From Spirochaetales bacterium (lineage in GTDB: Bacteria; Spirochaetota; Leptospiria; Leptospirales; Leptonemataceae): DNA of 64,000 bases. Made by a program: the position numbers and the translations under genes. The stretch is from the NCBI GenBank assembly GCA_024233935.1, contig JACKOY010000002.1, positions 186,001-250,000 on the forward strand. Reading direction: 5' to 3'. Shown here one piece after another: positions 30,192 to 38,994 of the stretch. Within the stretch, counting starts at the first letter, position 1. Each line of letters starts with the position of its first letter. The notes under the pieces are model-generated. The model did no database searches. It was not told where the DNA came from and was given only the letters and a program-made list of their open reading frames with translations.

Positions 30192-30755
30192 TTACGCGAT
30201 TTCGCCGCGTGAAATTCCTTCGCGCACAAAAAGCAAACTGAAGATCATGCGGTCTACAGATCGTTCCAGCACGATTTTCTCTTTGGAGTCGATCTTGCCG
30301 TCAGCGAGGGCCTGACCCAGAAATCGAATCAGCCCGGCGAGGCGTTCGTGGGTCAAACGGTTGATCCAGAGGCCGAAATCATCCAGACGCAAACGATGTT
30401 GCGTGCTGATGCGACCGATCGCCTGCCAGCGTTTGTTCTTGATACGTATGCGCAGACGGTAGTCGTACTTCGTTGAAAATGCCGTGAAGTCGTCGTCGCC
30501 GGCGAGAATTTGCCGGACGGGAATGAGCGTGTTTAAGGCGGCTTCAATGGCGCCCAGAAGTTGAAAACGTTCCTGCCCGATGAGCCGTCCGTCATCGGCC
30601 ACCAGACGGCCGTAGACTTCGCGGACCTGATTGAGCGCGGCGATGAAGGCCCGGAGAGCGACGCTGAGATCGGGCGCCTTTCCGGCTACGGCCTCCGGCA
30701 GAGTGCCGCTGACGCGCACGACGCCATTTTCCTCAATCACGAAATTACCGGACAT
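30192..30755 (-). CDS. Conserved hypothetical protein, 187 residues
   Basis: I do not recognise this family. The protein is soluble and rich in Arg and Leu, with a beta-like start (GNFVIEENGVVRVSGTL), a helical middle and an acidic loop ADGKIDSKEKIVLERSVD near the end that resembles the Asp-rich loops of TerB-like or EF-hand-like helical proteins. It follows the CHAD gene by 35 nt on the same strand, so co-transcription with that phosphate/phosphohistidine-binding family is likely. No catalytic motif is evident. Confidence 0.7.
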   Translation of the reverse strand: MSGNFVIEENGVVRVSGTLPEAVAGKAPDLSVALRAFIAALNQVREVYGRLVADDGRLIGQERFQLLGAIEAALNTLIPVRQILAGDDDFTAFSTKYDYRLRIRIKNKRWQAIGRISTQHRLRLDDFGLWINRLTHERLAGLIRFLGQALADGKIDSKEKIVLERSVDRMIFSLLFVREGISRGEIA

Positions 30756-30790
30756 GAACGATTGCTGTTTCGTGTCGGCCGACAGGGCAA

Positions 30791-31696
30791 TTAAAAAGCG
30801 TCGCCGCGTTGACGGCGTTTACGCCACCAGGCAAGCCAGGATTGGGTCTCTTCCTGGACCCGCTCCAGCAGATCGCCGCGTTTCACTTCGAGTGCCCTCA
30901 GAATCGCAGCCCTATCCCGGGCCGGAAGCCAGGGGTCCTGGGGCAGGCGTTTGAGAATCTCGTCGTAGTCATGCAGGTCGCCGAGATGATTCTGCAGCCG
31001 GCGTGCCCGCCGGACGATGCGGCCGCCCTGGTTTCCAAGCACGGGGCCATAGAAATCGGCCGCGTAGCGCAGGGCCTTGAACTCAAGACGCAGGCGGTGC
31101 CAGAAGGCCGTGTCCCGCTCTTTTGCTCTCTGGCCCAGCCTTCGTTCGATGCGGCGGGCCGCGTTGCGCACCGCCTGCGTTCCGAAGGCCTTCGGGTCGG
31201 GCTCCGAGCGCCGCGGCAACCGATTCAAGGCCAGCACGGCTCCCAGCGTGCTGGCGAGCCCGCTTCGGCTCCTGGTGTCCCGCAATGTACGGGCAATCTG
31301 CTCGCGTAGCTCGCGTTGCAGTTGTTCGTGTTGCCTGGTCCAAGCCTGCATGATCGGGTCTCCGGGCTCTGGCAACACGAAGGGCCCCGGGGCCAGCACC
31401 GGTGGATCATTGAGCAATTTCATGATCTGCTCGACGAGCACGACATCGTCGCGTTCTGCTGAGGTGGGCGTCACCAGGTTGCGCAGTTCCCCGCGCAGCG
31501 AGCGGATCAGGTTTTTTCCGAAAAGGGGCCGCAGCGTTGTCAGGGCCGAACGCAAACGCCGTATGTGAACCCGATACTGGTGGATGTGCTCGGGCTCGGC
31601 GTCCGGAGTTCGCAGGAGCGCCGCGTAACGGCGAATGCCCTGGACAAGCATGAGAGTTTGTTGCCGGAGAAACGCCTGCATGGTCAGGTCCACCAT
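30791..31696 (-). CDS. CHAD domain protein
   Basis: This 301-residue helical protein contains a CHAD domain: HIHQYRVHIRRLRSALTTLRPLFG near 40-65 and the second half with RLRLEFKALRYAADFYGPVLG. The conserved His and basic residues line a positively charged cavity that in characterised members binds polyphosphate. There is no CYTH domain, so it is a stand-alone CHAD protein. The ATG at 31696 overlaps the avtA ATG on the other strand; ATG at 31681 is an alternative. Link to polyphosphate granules is known for the family and only inferred here. Confidence 0.85.
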   Translation of the reverse strand: MVDLTMQAFLRQQTLMLVQGIRRYAALLRTPDAEPEHIHQYRVHIRRLRSALTTLRPLFGKNLIRSLRGELRNLVTPTSAERDDVVLVEQIMKLLNDPPVLAPGPFVLPEPGDPIMQAWTRQHEQLQRELREQIARTLRDTRSRSGLASTLGAVLALNRLPRRSEPDPKAFGTQAVRNAARRIERRLGQRAKERDTAFWHRLRLEFKALRYAADFYGPVLGNQGGRIVRRARRLQNHLGDLHDYDEILKRLPQDPWLPARDRAAILRALEVKRGDLLERVQEETQSWLAWWRKRRQRGDAF

Positions 31697-32957
31697 GCAC
31701 CTGTCCGCCTTTGGAGAAAAATTCAAGACCGATTCCGGAATTTTCTCCCTGATGGCGGACCTCGACGAGGCGCTGAATCGGAACCCGGACCTGCTGATGC
31801 TGGGTGGCGGCAACCCGGGACACATTCCCGAAGTGGAAAAGGCTCTGCGGACGGCGATGCAGGATGTGCTGGCAAACGAGCGCTCCTTTGAGCGCGCCAT
31901 TGGCATTTACGATAGCCCGGTCGGAGATCAAAATTTTCTGAGCGCTCTTGCGCCGGTGCTTTCCAGAGAACTGGGTCATCCCGTCGGCCCCGAAAATCTT
32001 GCGCTGACCAACGGAAGCCAGAACGCATTCTTTTATCTCTTTAATATATATGGCGGTCGGGATAGCCGCGGACGGCACCGGCCCATTGTGCTTCCGATCG
32101 TTCCGGAGTACATTGGATACGCCGATTCCGGAATCGAACCGGACCTCTTTGTTGCGATTCCGCCGCAGGTAGAACAGATTGATGATTTGTTTTTCAAATA
32201 TCGCCTCGATCTGGACGCGCTTAAGAAGATCGAGACACCGGGGGCGATCTGCCTTTCACGCCCCACAAATCCTTCCGGCAACGTTCTGTCTCCGTCGGAA
32301 CTCCAGTCCCTGGCCGCCTGGGCGAAGGACCGGGACGTGCCCTTGATTGTGGATTGCGCCTACGGCTTGCCCTTTCCGGGACTGGTCTACGAAGAACACC
32401 ACGCGCCGTTTTACGAACCCGGAATGATTCTCGTATTCAGTCTGTCGAAGTTCGGCATGCCCGGGACCCGCACCGGCATCGTGCTTGGACCGGAAGAAAC
32501 CATCCAGGCCATGGGGCGCCTGAACGCAGTCCTGAACCTGGCCTGCGGGAGTATGGGGCCGGCGATTGCCTGCGAACTATTGCGCAAAGGTTTACTCCTG
32601 CAACTCTCCACGGATGTACTCCGGCCGCACTACGCCGCGCGCCGCGACCGCATTCTGACACTCATTCATGAGCAGCGCGCGCGGGGCGGACTGGAGGCGC
32701 TGCGTTTGCATCTTCCGGAGGGTGCTTTCTTTTTTTGGTTCGAGTGTTCCGGCTTTGGGCTTTCCGATCGTGATTTGTACGATCGCCTCAAAAAGCGCGG
32801 TGTGATTGTCGTTCCGGGCCATCATTACTTTCCCGGTCTGAAGACGCCCATGCCCCACCGGGACAGCTCACTGCGGGTGAGCTATTCGCAGTCCGAGGAG
32901 CGGGTGCTGGCCGGGATTTCGATTCTTCTGGAAGAACTGCGGCGCGCCGGTTCGTAA
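31695..32957 (+). CDS. avtA: Valine-pyruvate aminotransferase AvtA
   Basis: This 420-residue fold-type I PLP enzyme closely follows E. coli AvtA: the start HLSAFGEKFKTDSGIFSLM, MLGGGNPGHIPE, ALTNGSQNAFFYLFN, the Arg-containing SRPTNPSGN, and the PLP lysine in SLSKFGMPGTR (Lys252), then VPGHHYFPGL. It transfers the amino group between valine and pyruvate, making alanine. The ATG at 31695 matches the E. coli start exactly. The start codon overlaps that of the CHAD gene on the opposite strand in a shared CATG. Confidence 0.93.
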   Translation: MHLSAFGEKFKTDSGIFSLMADLDEALNRNPDLLMLGGGNPGHIPEVEKALRTAMQDVLANERSFERAIGIYDSPVGDQNFLSALAPVLSRELGHPVGPENLALTNGSQNAFFYLFNIYGGRDSRGRHRPIVLPIVPEYIGYADSGIEPDLFVAIPPQVEQIDDLFFKYRLDLDALKKIETPGAICLSRPTNPSGNVLSPSELQSLAAWAKDRDVPLIVDCAYGLPFPGLVYEEHHAPFYEPGMILVFSLSKFGMPGTRTGIVLGPEETIQAMGRLNAVLNLACGSMGPAIACELLRKGLLLQLSTDVLRPHYAARRDRILTLIHEQRARGGLEALRLHLPEGAFFFWFECSGFGLSDRDLYDRLKKRGVIVVPGHHYFPGLKTPMPHRDSSLRVSYSQSEERVLAGISILLEELRRAGS

Positions 32958-32968
32958 AGCCGGCCGGT

Positions 32969-33003
32969 TGCCGGGCACATTGCGGCCACGCTATCGTGCG
33001 GCC
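32969..33003. repeat. Short hairpin repeat, copy 2 (convergent avtA/GST spacer)
   Basis: This is the second copy of the motif at 10732. TGCCGGG is followed by 5 variable nt and by TGCGGCCACGCTATCG and TGCGGCC. GGCCACG (32984-32990) can pair with CGT and GGCC (32995-33003) around the loop CTAT. It lies between the avtA stop at 32957 and the GST stop at 33020, both genes reading towards it. No T-tract follows. Confidence 0.55.
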
Positions 33004-33019
33004 AAAGACCAACTGTGGT

Positions 33020-33634
33020 TTACCGGGTTGGCTGGGTCGCCAGGGCCGAGGGTCGCTTGAGCAAACGTTCCGCCCAGCGTTCGACCGATGGCGGGATTTC
33101 ACACTGGAGCAGGTCCCGGAAAGCCAGGAACGGAAGGTAGGCGACCTCGGCCAGAGAGAAGGCATCGCCCACAAGGTACTCGTGCTCCTGAAGTTCTGCG
33201 CCCAGAAGTTGCAGGTGGGGAGCAATGCGTTTTTCTGCTTCGGCGAACGCCTCCCGATCCCAGCGTTCCTCCGGAAAGAAACGCTTCTGAAAATAGATCT
33301 TCGTGCAGGGAATGGCGAATTCCAGGTCACAAATCTGCAGGCGGTTGTGCATGAGCGCGCGCTCCAGCGGATCCCGGGACATCAGCGGATGTTCTGGAAA
33401 TAGATCTTCGAGTAGAAACAGAATCGGAATGGATTCGTAGATGGATCGTCCGTCTTCGGTGACGAGCACCGGAACCCGCCCGTACGGATTCAATTTGAGA
33501 AAGTCTTCGCGTTTGTGCTCGCGACGCTCCATGCGCACGCGAATGGCCTCGAGCTGGATCTGCTTTTCTTCGGCCGCGATTCGAACGCGTCGCGCAAAGG
33601 TAGAATTCTCATGGTAGTACAGTTTCCATTGCAC
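33020..33634 (-). CDS. Glutathione S-transferase family protein
   Basis: This 204-residue GST has an N-terminal thioredoxin fold (WKLYYHENSTFARRVRIAAEE, NPYGRVPVL, YESIPIL) and an all-helical C-terminal domain with the N-capping motif AFSLAEVAYLPFL. A Ser in YHENST stands where Ser/Cys-type GSTs hold glutathione. The GTG start at 33634 has AGAGGA 9 nt upstream and gives the usual length. The gene lies 13 nt after the small NfeD-like gene, suggesting co-transcription. The substrate is unknown. Confidence 0.85.
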   Translation of the reverse strand: MQWKLYYHENSTFARRVRIAAEEKQIQLEAIRVRMERREHKREDFLKLNPYGRVPVLVTEDGRSIYESIPILFLLEDLFPEHPLMSRDPLERALMHNRLQICDLEFAIPCTKIYFQKRFFPEERWDREAFAEAEKRIAPHLQLLGAELQEHEYLVGDAFSLAEVAYLPFLAFRDLLQCEIPPSVERWAERLLKRPSALATQPTR

Positions 33635-33647
33635 GTCTGGTTTTCCT

Positions 33648-34019
33648 CTATTGTTTTTCGACTTCAAGCCAGAGTCCGGCGGCGCTCTGGACAACCACGT
33701 TTTCGCCCCGCTCGATGGGCGCCTGTCTGGAGCGCGCGCGCCACAACTCTCCGCCGATTCTGACGTAACCACTCGGGGAAAGCGGCTCGACCACCTCGCC
33801 CTGGCGGCCCACGAGTCGCGAATGGGCCGAATCCTGGCCTGTCTCGTAGGCCCGCCGCACGATCGGATAGAGCAGGGCATCTTTGATAATCCAGAGCAGG
33901 AGCACGGCTCCGGCCATTCGGTACTCCAAATCGAAGAATTCGACCAGGGCATACAGGATAGCGCCCAGAAGAACGATTCCCGGCACCTGAAAGAGCGCGT
34001 AACGGACCAGGGAGCTCAT
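33648..34019 (-). CDS. Small NfeD-like protein (two helices plus OB-like domain)
   Basis: This 123-residue protein has two hydrophobic helices (about 10-28 and 33-52) and a C-terminal OB-like part (RLVGRQGEVVEPLSPSGYVRIGGELWRARS) typical of NfeD C-terminal domains. It is shorter than the NfeD at 28388. Its start overlaps the stop of the 81-residue gene by 4 nt. No SPFH gene is adjacent, though two are about 6 kb away. Partner unknown. Confidence 0.8.
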   Translation of the reverse strand: MSSLVRYALFQVPGIVLLGAILYALVEFFDLEYRMAGAVLLLWIIKDALLYPIVRRAYETGQDSAHSRLVGRQGEVVEPLSPSGYVRIGGELWRARSRQAPIERGENVVVQSAAGLWLEVEKQ

Positions 34020-34261
34020 GCAATCAGAATCGCCACCGAAACCACAAGCGCCGTCAGAAAACGCAGGATGGGTCCCGGTCTGTGTTTTTGGTCTGGCTGC
34101 GGCGCTACGAGCAGACGCGTCATGAGAAAACGAATCCCCATAATCAGAACTACAAAGCCAATGCCCGCAAAGATTATTGTGCCGCCACTCTGTATCCCGC
34201 GGTTGACGAGAATACATCCGGGAAAGGCAAGGAAAAGCAGCAGCAACAGGCGTGTGCGCAT
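34016..34261 (-). CDS. Small membrane protein, 81 residues
   Basis: I do not recognise this family. From the ATG at 34261 it has a hydrophobic start (RTRLLLLLFLAFPGCILV, which could be a helix or a lipoprotein signal with Cys17), a second helix (GTIIFAGIGFVVLIMGI) and a third near the C-terminus (LRFLTALVVSVAILIA). An in-frame GTG at 34324 would add 21 residues. It overlaps the NfeD-like gene by 4 nt (ATGA), so the two are coupled and may form one complex. Confidence 0.65.
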   Translation of the reverse strand: MRTRLLLLLFLAFPGCILVNRGIQSGGTIIFAGIGFVVLIMGIRFLMTRLLVAPQPDQKHRPGPILRFLTALVVSVAILIA

Positions 34262-34353
34262 TGCCCGTCCAGGAGGACCGATTGCCTTTAAGCGGGCAAG
34301 CGCTTTCGGAATTAGAATTGGCACACCGGCCCAGGCTCGTTTGACTGTCCCCA

Positions 34354-35604
34354 GTGGCGCGCAACTTCGAAATTCCCGTTTTCTATCGCTCCCCGATCAT
34401 TGCCACCCTGAAGGCAGCCCGACGGGCGGAGGATCGACTGAAGAAGGACCTGGCTCCGAGTGTGCTCGACCTGGGTGAGGTGGTCTTCAAGCTCGGTCGG
34501 CATTTTGGTTTTTGTTACGGCGTGGAGAACGCGATTGAGATAGCCTATCGCGCGATTTCCGAGAATCCCGACCGACGCGTTTTTCTTCTCAGCGAAATGA
34601 TCCACAATCCGCAGGTGAATGCGGACCTTGTGGAACGCGGCGTGCGCTTCATCATGCAAACCGACGGCACCCGGTTGATCCCGCTCGATGATCTTCGGGC
34701 CGAAGATATCGTAATCGTTCCTGCTTTCGGAACTACCGTTGAACTTTTTGAAGAGCTGGCGCAGCGCGGCATCGACCCGCGCGTTTACAATACGACCTGT
34801 CCTTTCGTCGAGAAGGTCTGGAATCGCTCCGCGAGTTTGGGAGACCAGGGATTCACGGTGGTCATTCATGGGCGCCACCGTCATGAGGAAACGCGCGCCA
34901 CTTTTTCGCATGCCCGACTTTCGGCCCCCTGCCTGATTATCCGCGATCTACCCGAGGCGCACATCCTGGCCGACTTCCTGCGTGGGAATCGCGAGCCAGA
35001 GGAATTTCAGGAGCATTTTGCGGGCCGGGTTTCCGAAGGCTTCGATCCTGAACGACATCTGAACCGCATTGGTGTGGTGAATCAGACCACAATGCTTGCC
35101 ACCGAAACCCAGGCCATCAGCAATCTGTTGCGGGAAGCCATGCGCGAGCGCTACGGGGACGACAGTTTGAATGAGCACTTTGCCGATACCCGCGACACGC
35201 TTTGCTACGCGACCGCCGAAAACCAGGCCGCCACGCGCGGTCTCATTGAGTCCGGTGGCGACCTGGCTCTCGTGGTCGGGGGTTATAATTCCTCGAACAC
35301 CTCACACCTGGTTGAGCTGCTGGAGCAGGTGATGCCGACCTACTACATCAAAGACGCGGGGGAAGTGCAGGCGATTGATCGTATTTGTCACCTCGACCTG
35401 CATTCGGGCAACGTGCAAACGACCTCCGAATGGTTACCCGGGAAACGGCCGGTGGAAATACTGATCACGGCCGGGGCCAGCTGCCCGGACGCGCTGGTGG
35501 ATCAGGTAATTCAACGCGTGGCGGAATTGACCGGTGTAAGTGAGCGTATTGATCCGGCCCTGGAATCGTTTCGGGAAATAGCCAGCCGTAGCGCGGAATC
35601 ATGA
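34354..35604 (+). CDS. ispH: IspH, 4-hydroxy-3-methylbut-2-enyl diphosphate reductase (long form)
   Basis: This 416-residue enzyme belongs to the long IspH type seen in cyanobacteria and plants, about 100 residues larger than E. coli IspH. Three Fe-S cluster Cys are evident: HFGFCYGVENAIE, YNTTCPFVEKVW and the C-terminal ITAGASCPD. VNQTTM and FADTRDTLCYAT are diagnostic of this type. It makes IPP and DMAPP in the last MEP pathway step. The GTG at 34354 begins the conserved FEIPVFYRSP start. It overlaps the ABC ATPase gene by 4 nt. Confidence 0.93.
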   Translation: MARNFEIPVFYRSPIIATLKAARRAEDRLKKDLAPSVLDLGEVVFKLGRHFGFCYGVENAIEIAYRAISENPDRRVFLLSEMIHNPQVNADLVERGVRFIMQTDGTRLIPLDDLRAEDIVIVPAFGTTVELFEELAQRGIDPRVYNTTCPFVEKVWNRSASLGDQGFTVVIHGRHRHEETRATFSHARLSAPCLIIRDLPEAHILADFLRGNREPEEFQEHFAGRVSEGFDPERHLNRIGVVNQTTMLATETQAISNLLREAMRERYGDDSLNEHFADTRDTLCYATAENQAATRGLIESGGDLALVVGGYNSSNTSHLVELLEQVMPTYYIKDAGEVQAIDRICHLDLHSGNVQTTSEWLPGKRPVEILITAGASCPDALVDQVIQRVAELTGVSERIDPALESFREIASRSAES

Positions 35605-36515
35605 AAGCGATCGAAATTCGAAACCTCAAGAAGACCTACGGCAACCCTGCCAATGGCGGCATCGAAGCGCTGAAGGGCATCGACCTGGATGTGGAGGAGG
35701 GCGGCTTCTTCGGACTTCTGGGCCCGAACGGCGCCGGCAAGACCACCACGATTGGCATTCTTTGTTCCCTGGTAACGAAGTCAGCCGGCCAGGTCAAAAT
35801 CTTCGGTCACGACATTGAACGGGAACTGCCTCAGGCCAAACGTTGTCTGGGGGTTGTGCCTCAGGAATTCAACTTCAACATCTTTGAGTCCGTCGAACAA
35901 ATCGTGCTGAACCAGGCCGGCTACTATGGCATGCCCTACCGGGAAGCGAAGAAACGGTCGGGCAACATTCTTTCGCGGCTGGGCCTCGGGGATCGAAAGA
36001 ACACGCCGGCCGGTCGTCTCTCGGGCGGCATGAAACGTCGATTGATGATTGCCCGGGCTTTGATCCACGAACCGCGTATGCTGATTCTGGATGAACCCAC
36101 CGCGGGAGTGGACATTGAACTGCGACGTTCAATGTGGGATTTCCTGAAAGACATCAATGCCCGGACCACAATCATTCTGACCACCCACTATCTCGAGGAA
36201 GCGGAGCACCTGTGTCGCAACATCGGCATCATCGATGAAGGACGTTTAATCGAGAACACGACCACGCGGGAGCTTCTCAGTAAGCTCGACACCGAAACCT
36301 TTGTGATTGATTTGCGGGCGCCCGTGGGCGCTCTCGAGGCCCCGGCCCACCTGCTGATCCGTGCAGTGGACGATGTGACTCTGGAGGTGGATATCAACGG
36401 CCAACAAACTTTGAACGATGTCTTCAGCTTTTTTGAATCCCGGAACATTCAGGTCGAAAGCATGCGCAATAAAACCAACCGGCTGGAGGAGTTGTTCTTA
36501 AAACTCACCGCCTGA
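35601..36515 (+). CDS. ABC-2 type exporter ATP-binding protein
   Basis: This 304-residue ATPase has Walker A GPNGAGKTTT, the Q-loop in VVPQEFNF, signature LSGGMKRR, Walker B MLILDEPTAGVD and H-loop TTHYLEEAE. The C-terminal 80 residues are the usual DUF4162-like extension of drug/polysaccharide exporters. It resembles E. coli YadG. It overlaps ispH by 4 nt and the permease gene follows after 3 nt, making a two-gene exporter. Substrate unknown; no direct link to isoprenoids is shown. Confidence 0.9.
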   Translation: MKAIEIRNLKKTYGNPANGGIEALKGIDLDVEEGGFFGLLGPNGAGKTTTIGILCSLVTKSAGQVKIFGHDIERELPQAKRCLGVVPQEFNFNIFESVEQIVLNQAGYYGMPYREAKKRSGNILSRLGLGDRKNTPAGRLSGGMKRRLMIARALIHEPRMLILDEPTAGVDIELRRSMWDFLKDINARTTIILTTHYLEEAEHLCRNIGIIDEGRLIENTTTRELLSKLDTETFVIDLRAPVGALEAPAHLLIRAVDDVTLEVDINGQQTLNDVFSFFESRNIQVESMRNKTNRLEELFLKLTA

Positions 36516-36518
36516 TTC

Positions 36519-37292
36519 ATGCGAAGCGCCTTTTTCATACCGTTTGTCACGATCCTTCGCAAAGAAGTCGTGCGTATTTTGCGCATCTGGATCCAGACTC
36601 TGGTTCCGCCCGCGATCACCATGGCGCTCTATTTCGTAATTTTCGGCAAGCTGATCGGTTCGCGAATTGGCGACATTGTCGAAGGCTACTCGTACATTGA
36701 TTTTATCGTGCCAGGTCTGATCATGATGTCGGTGATCACAAACTCCTATGGCAATGTTGTGAGTTCGTTTTTTTCGGCAAAGTTCCAGAAAAACATCGAA
36801 GAGATGATGGTGGCGCCGGTACCGGCTTCGGTGATTATCTGCGGTTACGTCGGGGGCGGGGTCTTGCGTGGCATCCTGGTGGGGGTTCTGGTTCTTTTTA
36901 TTTCGCTCTTCTTTACAGATCTCAGCATTTACAGTGTGCCGATTCTGGCGAGTACCATCGTGCTGACGGCGATTCTTTTCTCGCTGGCCGGCTTTATGAA
37001 CGCCCTTTTTGCAAAAAAATTCGACGACGTCTCGATCATACCGACCTTCGTACTGACTCCACTTACTTATCTGGGTGGTGTCTTTTACTCCATCGAAATG
37101 CTGGGCGAACCCTGGCATACGATATCCCTGGCCAACCCGATTCTCTACATGGTGAATGCCTTTCGTTATGGTTTCATCGGACACACCGACATCGACCTGA
37201 CCCGCGCCTTTGTGATTATTGTGGCCGCGGTCGTGCTGGTTTTCAGCGTGAATCTGGTGTTGATGCGCCGTGGATATGGCATTCGGAGCTGA
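36519..37292 (+). CDS. ABC-2 type exporter permease
   Basis: This 257-residue permease has six predicted membrane helices and the ABC-2 start FVTILRKEVVRILRIWIQTLVPPAITM. The FMNALFAKKFDDVSIIPTFVLTPLTYLGGVFY stretch is characteristic of the YadH type. It pairs with the ATPase 3 nt upstream and leads 3 nt into gmhB, which starts at a TTG. The whole ispH-ATPase-permease-gmhB block is one tight unit. Confidence 0.9.
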   Translation: MRSAFFIPFVTILRKEVVRILRIWIQTLVPPAITMALYFVIFGKLIGSRIGDIVEGYSYIDFIVPGLIMMSVITNSYGNVVSSFFSAKFQKNIEEMMVAPVPASVIICGYVGGGVLRGILVGVLVLFISLFFTDLSIYSVPILASTIVLTAILFSLAGFMNALFAKKFDDVSIIPTFVLTPLTYLGGVFYSIEMLGEPWHTISLANPILYMVNAFRYGFIGHTDIDLTRAFVIIVAAVVLVFSVNLVLMRRGYGIRS

Positions 37293-37295
37293 TCG

Positions 37296-37847
37296 TTGCC
37301 GCCACCACTTGTCATTTTGGATCGGGACGGTGTGATCAATCAGGACTCTGATGAGTACATCAAGAGCCCGGAGGAGTTTGTTCCCATTCCCGGAAGTCTG
37401 GAAGCCATCGGCAGATTGCACCGGACCGGCGTGAAGGTTGCCATCGCCACGAACCAGGCGGGGGTTGATCGCGGGATCCTGTCTGCGGAAGCCCTCGACG
37501 CGATTCATGCAAAACTACTGGCGCTCGTCAAAGAACACGGCGGCGCCATCGACCATCTGGCGGTGTGCACATCCGGTCCCTGGAGACATGATCCGCGTCG
37601 CAAACCCGGACCGGCCATGCTTCATGAAATTGCCGGGGCTCTGGGCCACCCGCTGGAGGGTGTTCCCTTTGTAGGAGACACGGCCAGCGACATAGAGGCG
37701 GCCCGGGCAGCCGGCGCGCGCCCGGTGCTTGTGCGCACGGGCAAAGGCATGCGTACCATCGCGGCGCGCAAGGAGCTCAACGGCGTCTGGATTTTTGACG
37801 ATCTTTCGGCGGCAGTCAATGCCATGCTGGCGGGTCGCGTGTACTAA
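37296..37847 (+). CDS. gmhB: D-glycero-beta-D-manno-heptose-1,7-bisphosphate 7-phosphatase (zinc-ligand variant)
   Basis: This 183-residue HAD-IIIA phosphatase carries DRDGVIN with nucleophile Asp9 and acid/base Asp11, YIKSPEEFVPIPGSLEAI, IATNQAGVDRG and VGDTASDIEAA. It removes the 7-phosphate from heptose bisphosphate on the way to ADP-heptose for lipopolysaccharide. Classic GmhB has a zinc loop with several Cys and His before CRKP; here only CTSGPWRHDPRRKPGP is seen, with a single Cys, so structural zinc is probably lost. The TTG start at 37296 is 3 nt after the permease stop. Confidence 0.85.
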   Translation: MPPPLVILDRDGVINQDSDEYIKSPEEFVPIPGSLEAIGRLHRTGVKVAIATNQAGVDRGILSAEALDAIHAKLLALVKEHGGAIDHLAVCTSGPWRHDPRRKPGPAMLHEIAGALGHPLEGVPFVGDTASDIEAARAAGARPVLVRTGKGMRTIAARKELNGVWIFDDLSAAVNAMLAGRVY

Positions 37848-37896
37848 AGACTTGTCCCCGGGCGGACCTATCTGCATACGGAAACTCGGTGCAGCA

Positions 37897-38967
37897 ATGA
37901 ACGAAACAAGAACGCGGCTCGATCCAACCCTGGGACTCCCGCGCATCACCGAAGGCATCCCGGGCCTGGGCGGACAAATCCGCCAGGCCATCGACGACTT
38001 CGTGGTGATGGAAGAGCCGCTGTATGAACCGGCCGGCGAAGGGGAGCATATCTATCTGCGCATAACCCGTCGAAACCAGACGACACGGGACCTGGTGCTC
38101 GACCTGGGACGCTTGCTGGGACTCAAGGACAGCGCCATCGGTGTGGCCGGTCAAAAAGACCGGGCCGCCCGCACGACCCAGACTATCTCTTTACACATGC
38201 CGAAGGCCGACGTGGACGATGTGTGTCGACGCGTCCAGGACGAACTGGATGTTTCCATCGAAAGCGCAGCGCGGCATCTGAACAAGCTGCGCATGGGTCA
38301 TCTGGCCTCGAACCGTTTTGTGATTACCGTGCGCAACCTCCAGGACGAATCCAGCGATCGTTTGCGGCAACGACTTGAGGCCAAACTGGAGGCGATTCGC
38401 GAACGCGGTATGCCGAATTATTTCGGGCCCCAGCGCTTTGGCCGGGACGGGGACAACGCCGAACGCGGACGTCGCGTGCTGGAAGGACGCGAACGAGCAA
38501 AGGGCTGGCTACGCAGGCTTCTGATTTCCGCCTTCCAGTCGGAACTTTTCAATGGCTGGTTGGCCGCGCGCATCAGGGATGGCCTGTTTGACAGTCTGAT
38601 GGAAGGTGATCTGGCGAGTCCGCGGGGTTCCCACGGCGTCTTTACAACAGAAGAAGTCGAACGCGAACAGGCGCGATGCGCGGCGGGTGAGATTGATGTC
38701 ACCGGCCCGCTTTTCGGAAAGAAAATGGCCCGGGCCACCGGCCCCGCCGGAGACCGTGAGAAGGCGATTCTGCGCGAAGCCGGCATTACCGAGGCGCTTT
38801 TTGAGGATCGGGATTGTGATGGCGGCCGGCGCGCGGCCCGTGTTTTCCCGAAAGACCTGCGCTATGAATTTACGGGCGAGATTCTCGAACTTGACTTCTC
38901 TTTGCCACCCGGTTCGTTTGCGACGGCCTTTCTGCGCGAAATCCAGGGACCGATGGCGAGCCTGTAA
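37897..38967 (+). CDS. truD: TruD tRNA pseudouridine-13 synthase
   Basis: This 356-residue enzyme converts U13 to pseudouridine in tRNA-Glu and others. The catalytic Asp88 lies in AGQKDRAARTTQ, and NYFGPQRFGRDGDN is the second diagnostic motif. The TRUD domain near 165-310 interrupts the fold as in E. coli. The C-terminal ETGEILELDFSLPPGSFAT-like stretch (here FTGEILELDF, PPGSFATAFLREI) is typical. It begins 49 nt after gmhB and precedes bolA by 27 nt. Confidence 0.95.
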   Translation: MNETRTRLDPTLGLPRITEGIPGLGGQIRQAIDDFVVMEEPLYEPAGEGEHIYLRITRRNQTTRDLVLDLGRLLGLKDSAIGVAGQKDRAARTTQTISLHMPKADVDDVCRRVQDELDVSIESAARHLNKLRMGHLASNRFVITVRNLQDESSDRLRQRLEAKLEAIRERGMPNYFGPQRFGRDGDNAERGRRVLEGRERAKGWLRRLLISAFQSELFNGWLAARIRDGLFDSLMEGDLASPRGSHGVFTTEEVEREQARCAAGEIDVTGPLFGKKMARATGPAGDREKAILREAGITEALFEDRDCDGGRRAARVFPKDLRYEFTGEILELDFSLPPGSFATAFLREIQGPMASL

Positions 38968-38994
38968 GCCGTGTGCTTGGAGCGGGAGCGAAAC

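Noticed and set aside
36498..37508. 336-residue minus-strand frame opposite the ABC-2 permease
   Set aside because: The composition (His/Asn/Asp-rich) is the reverse complement of membrane helices; the permease is coupled to its ATPase.
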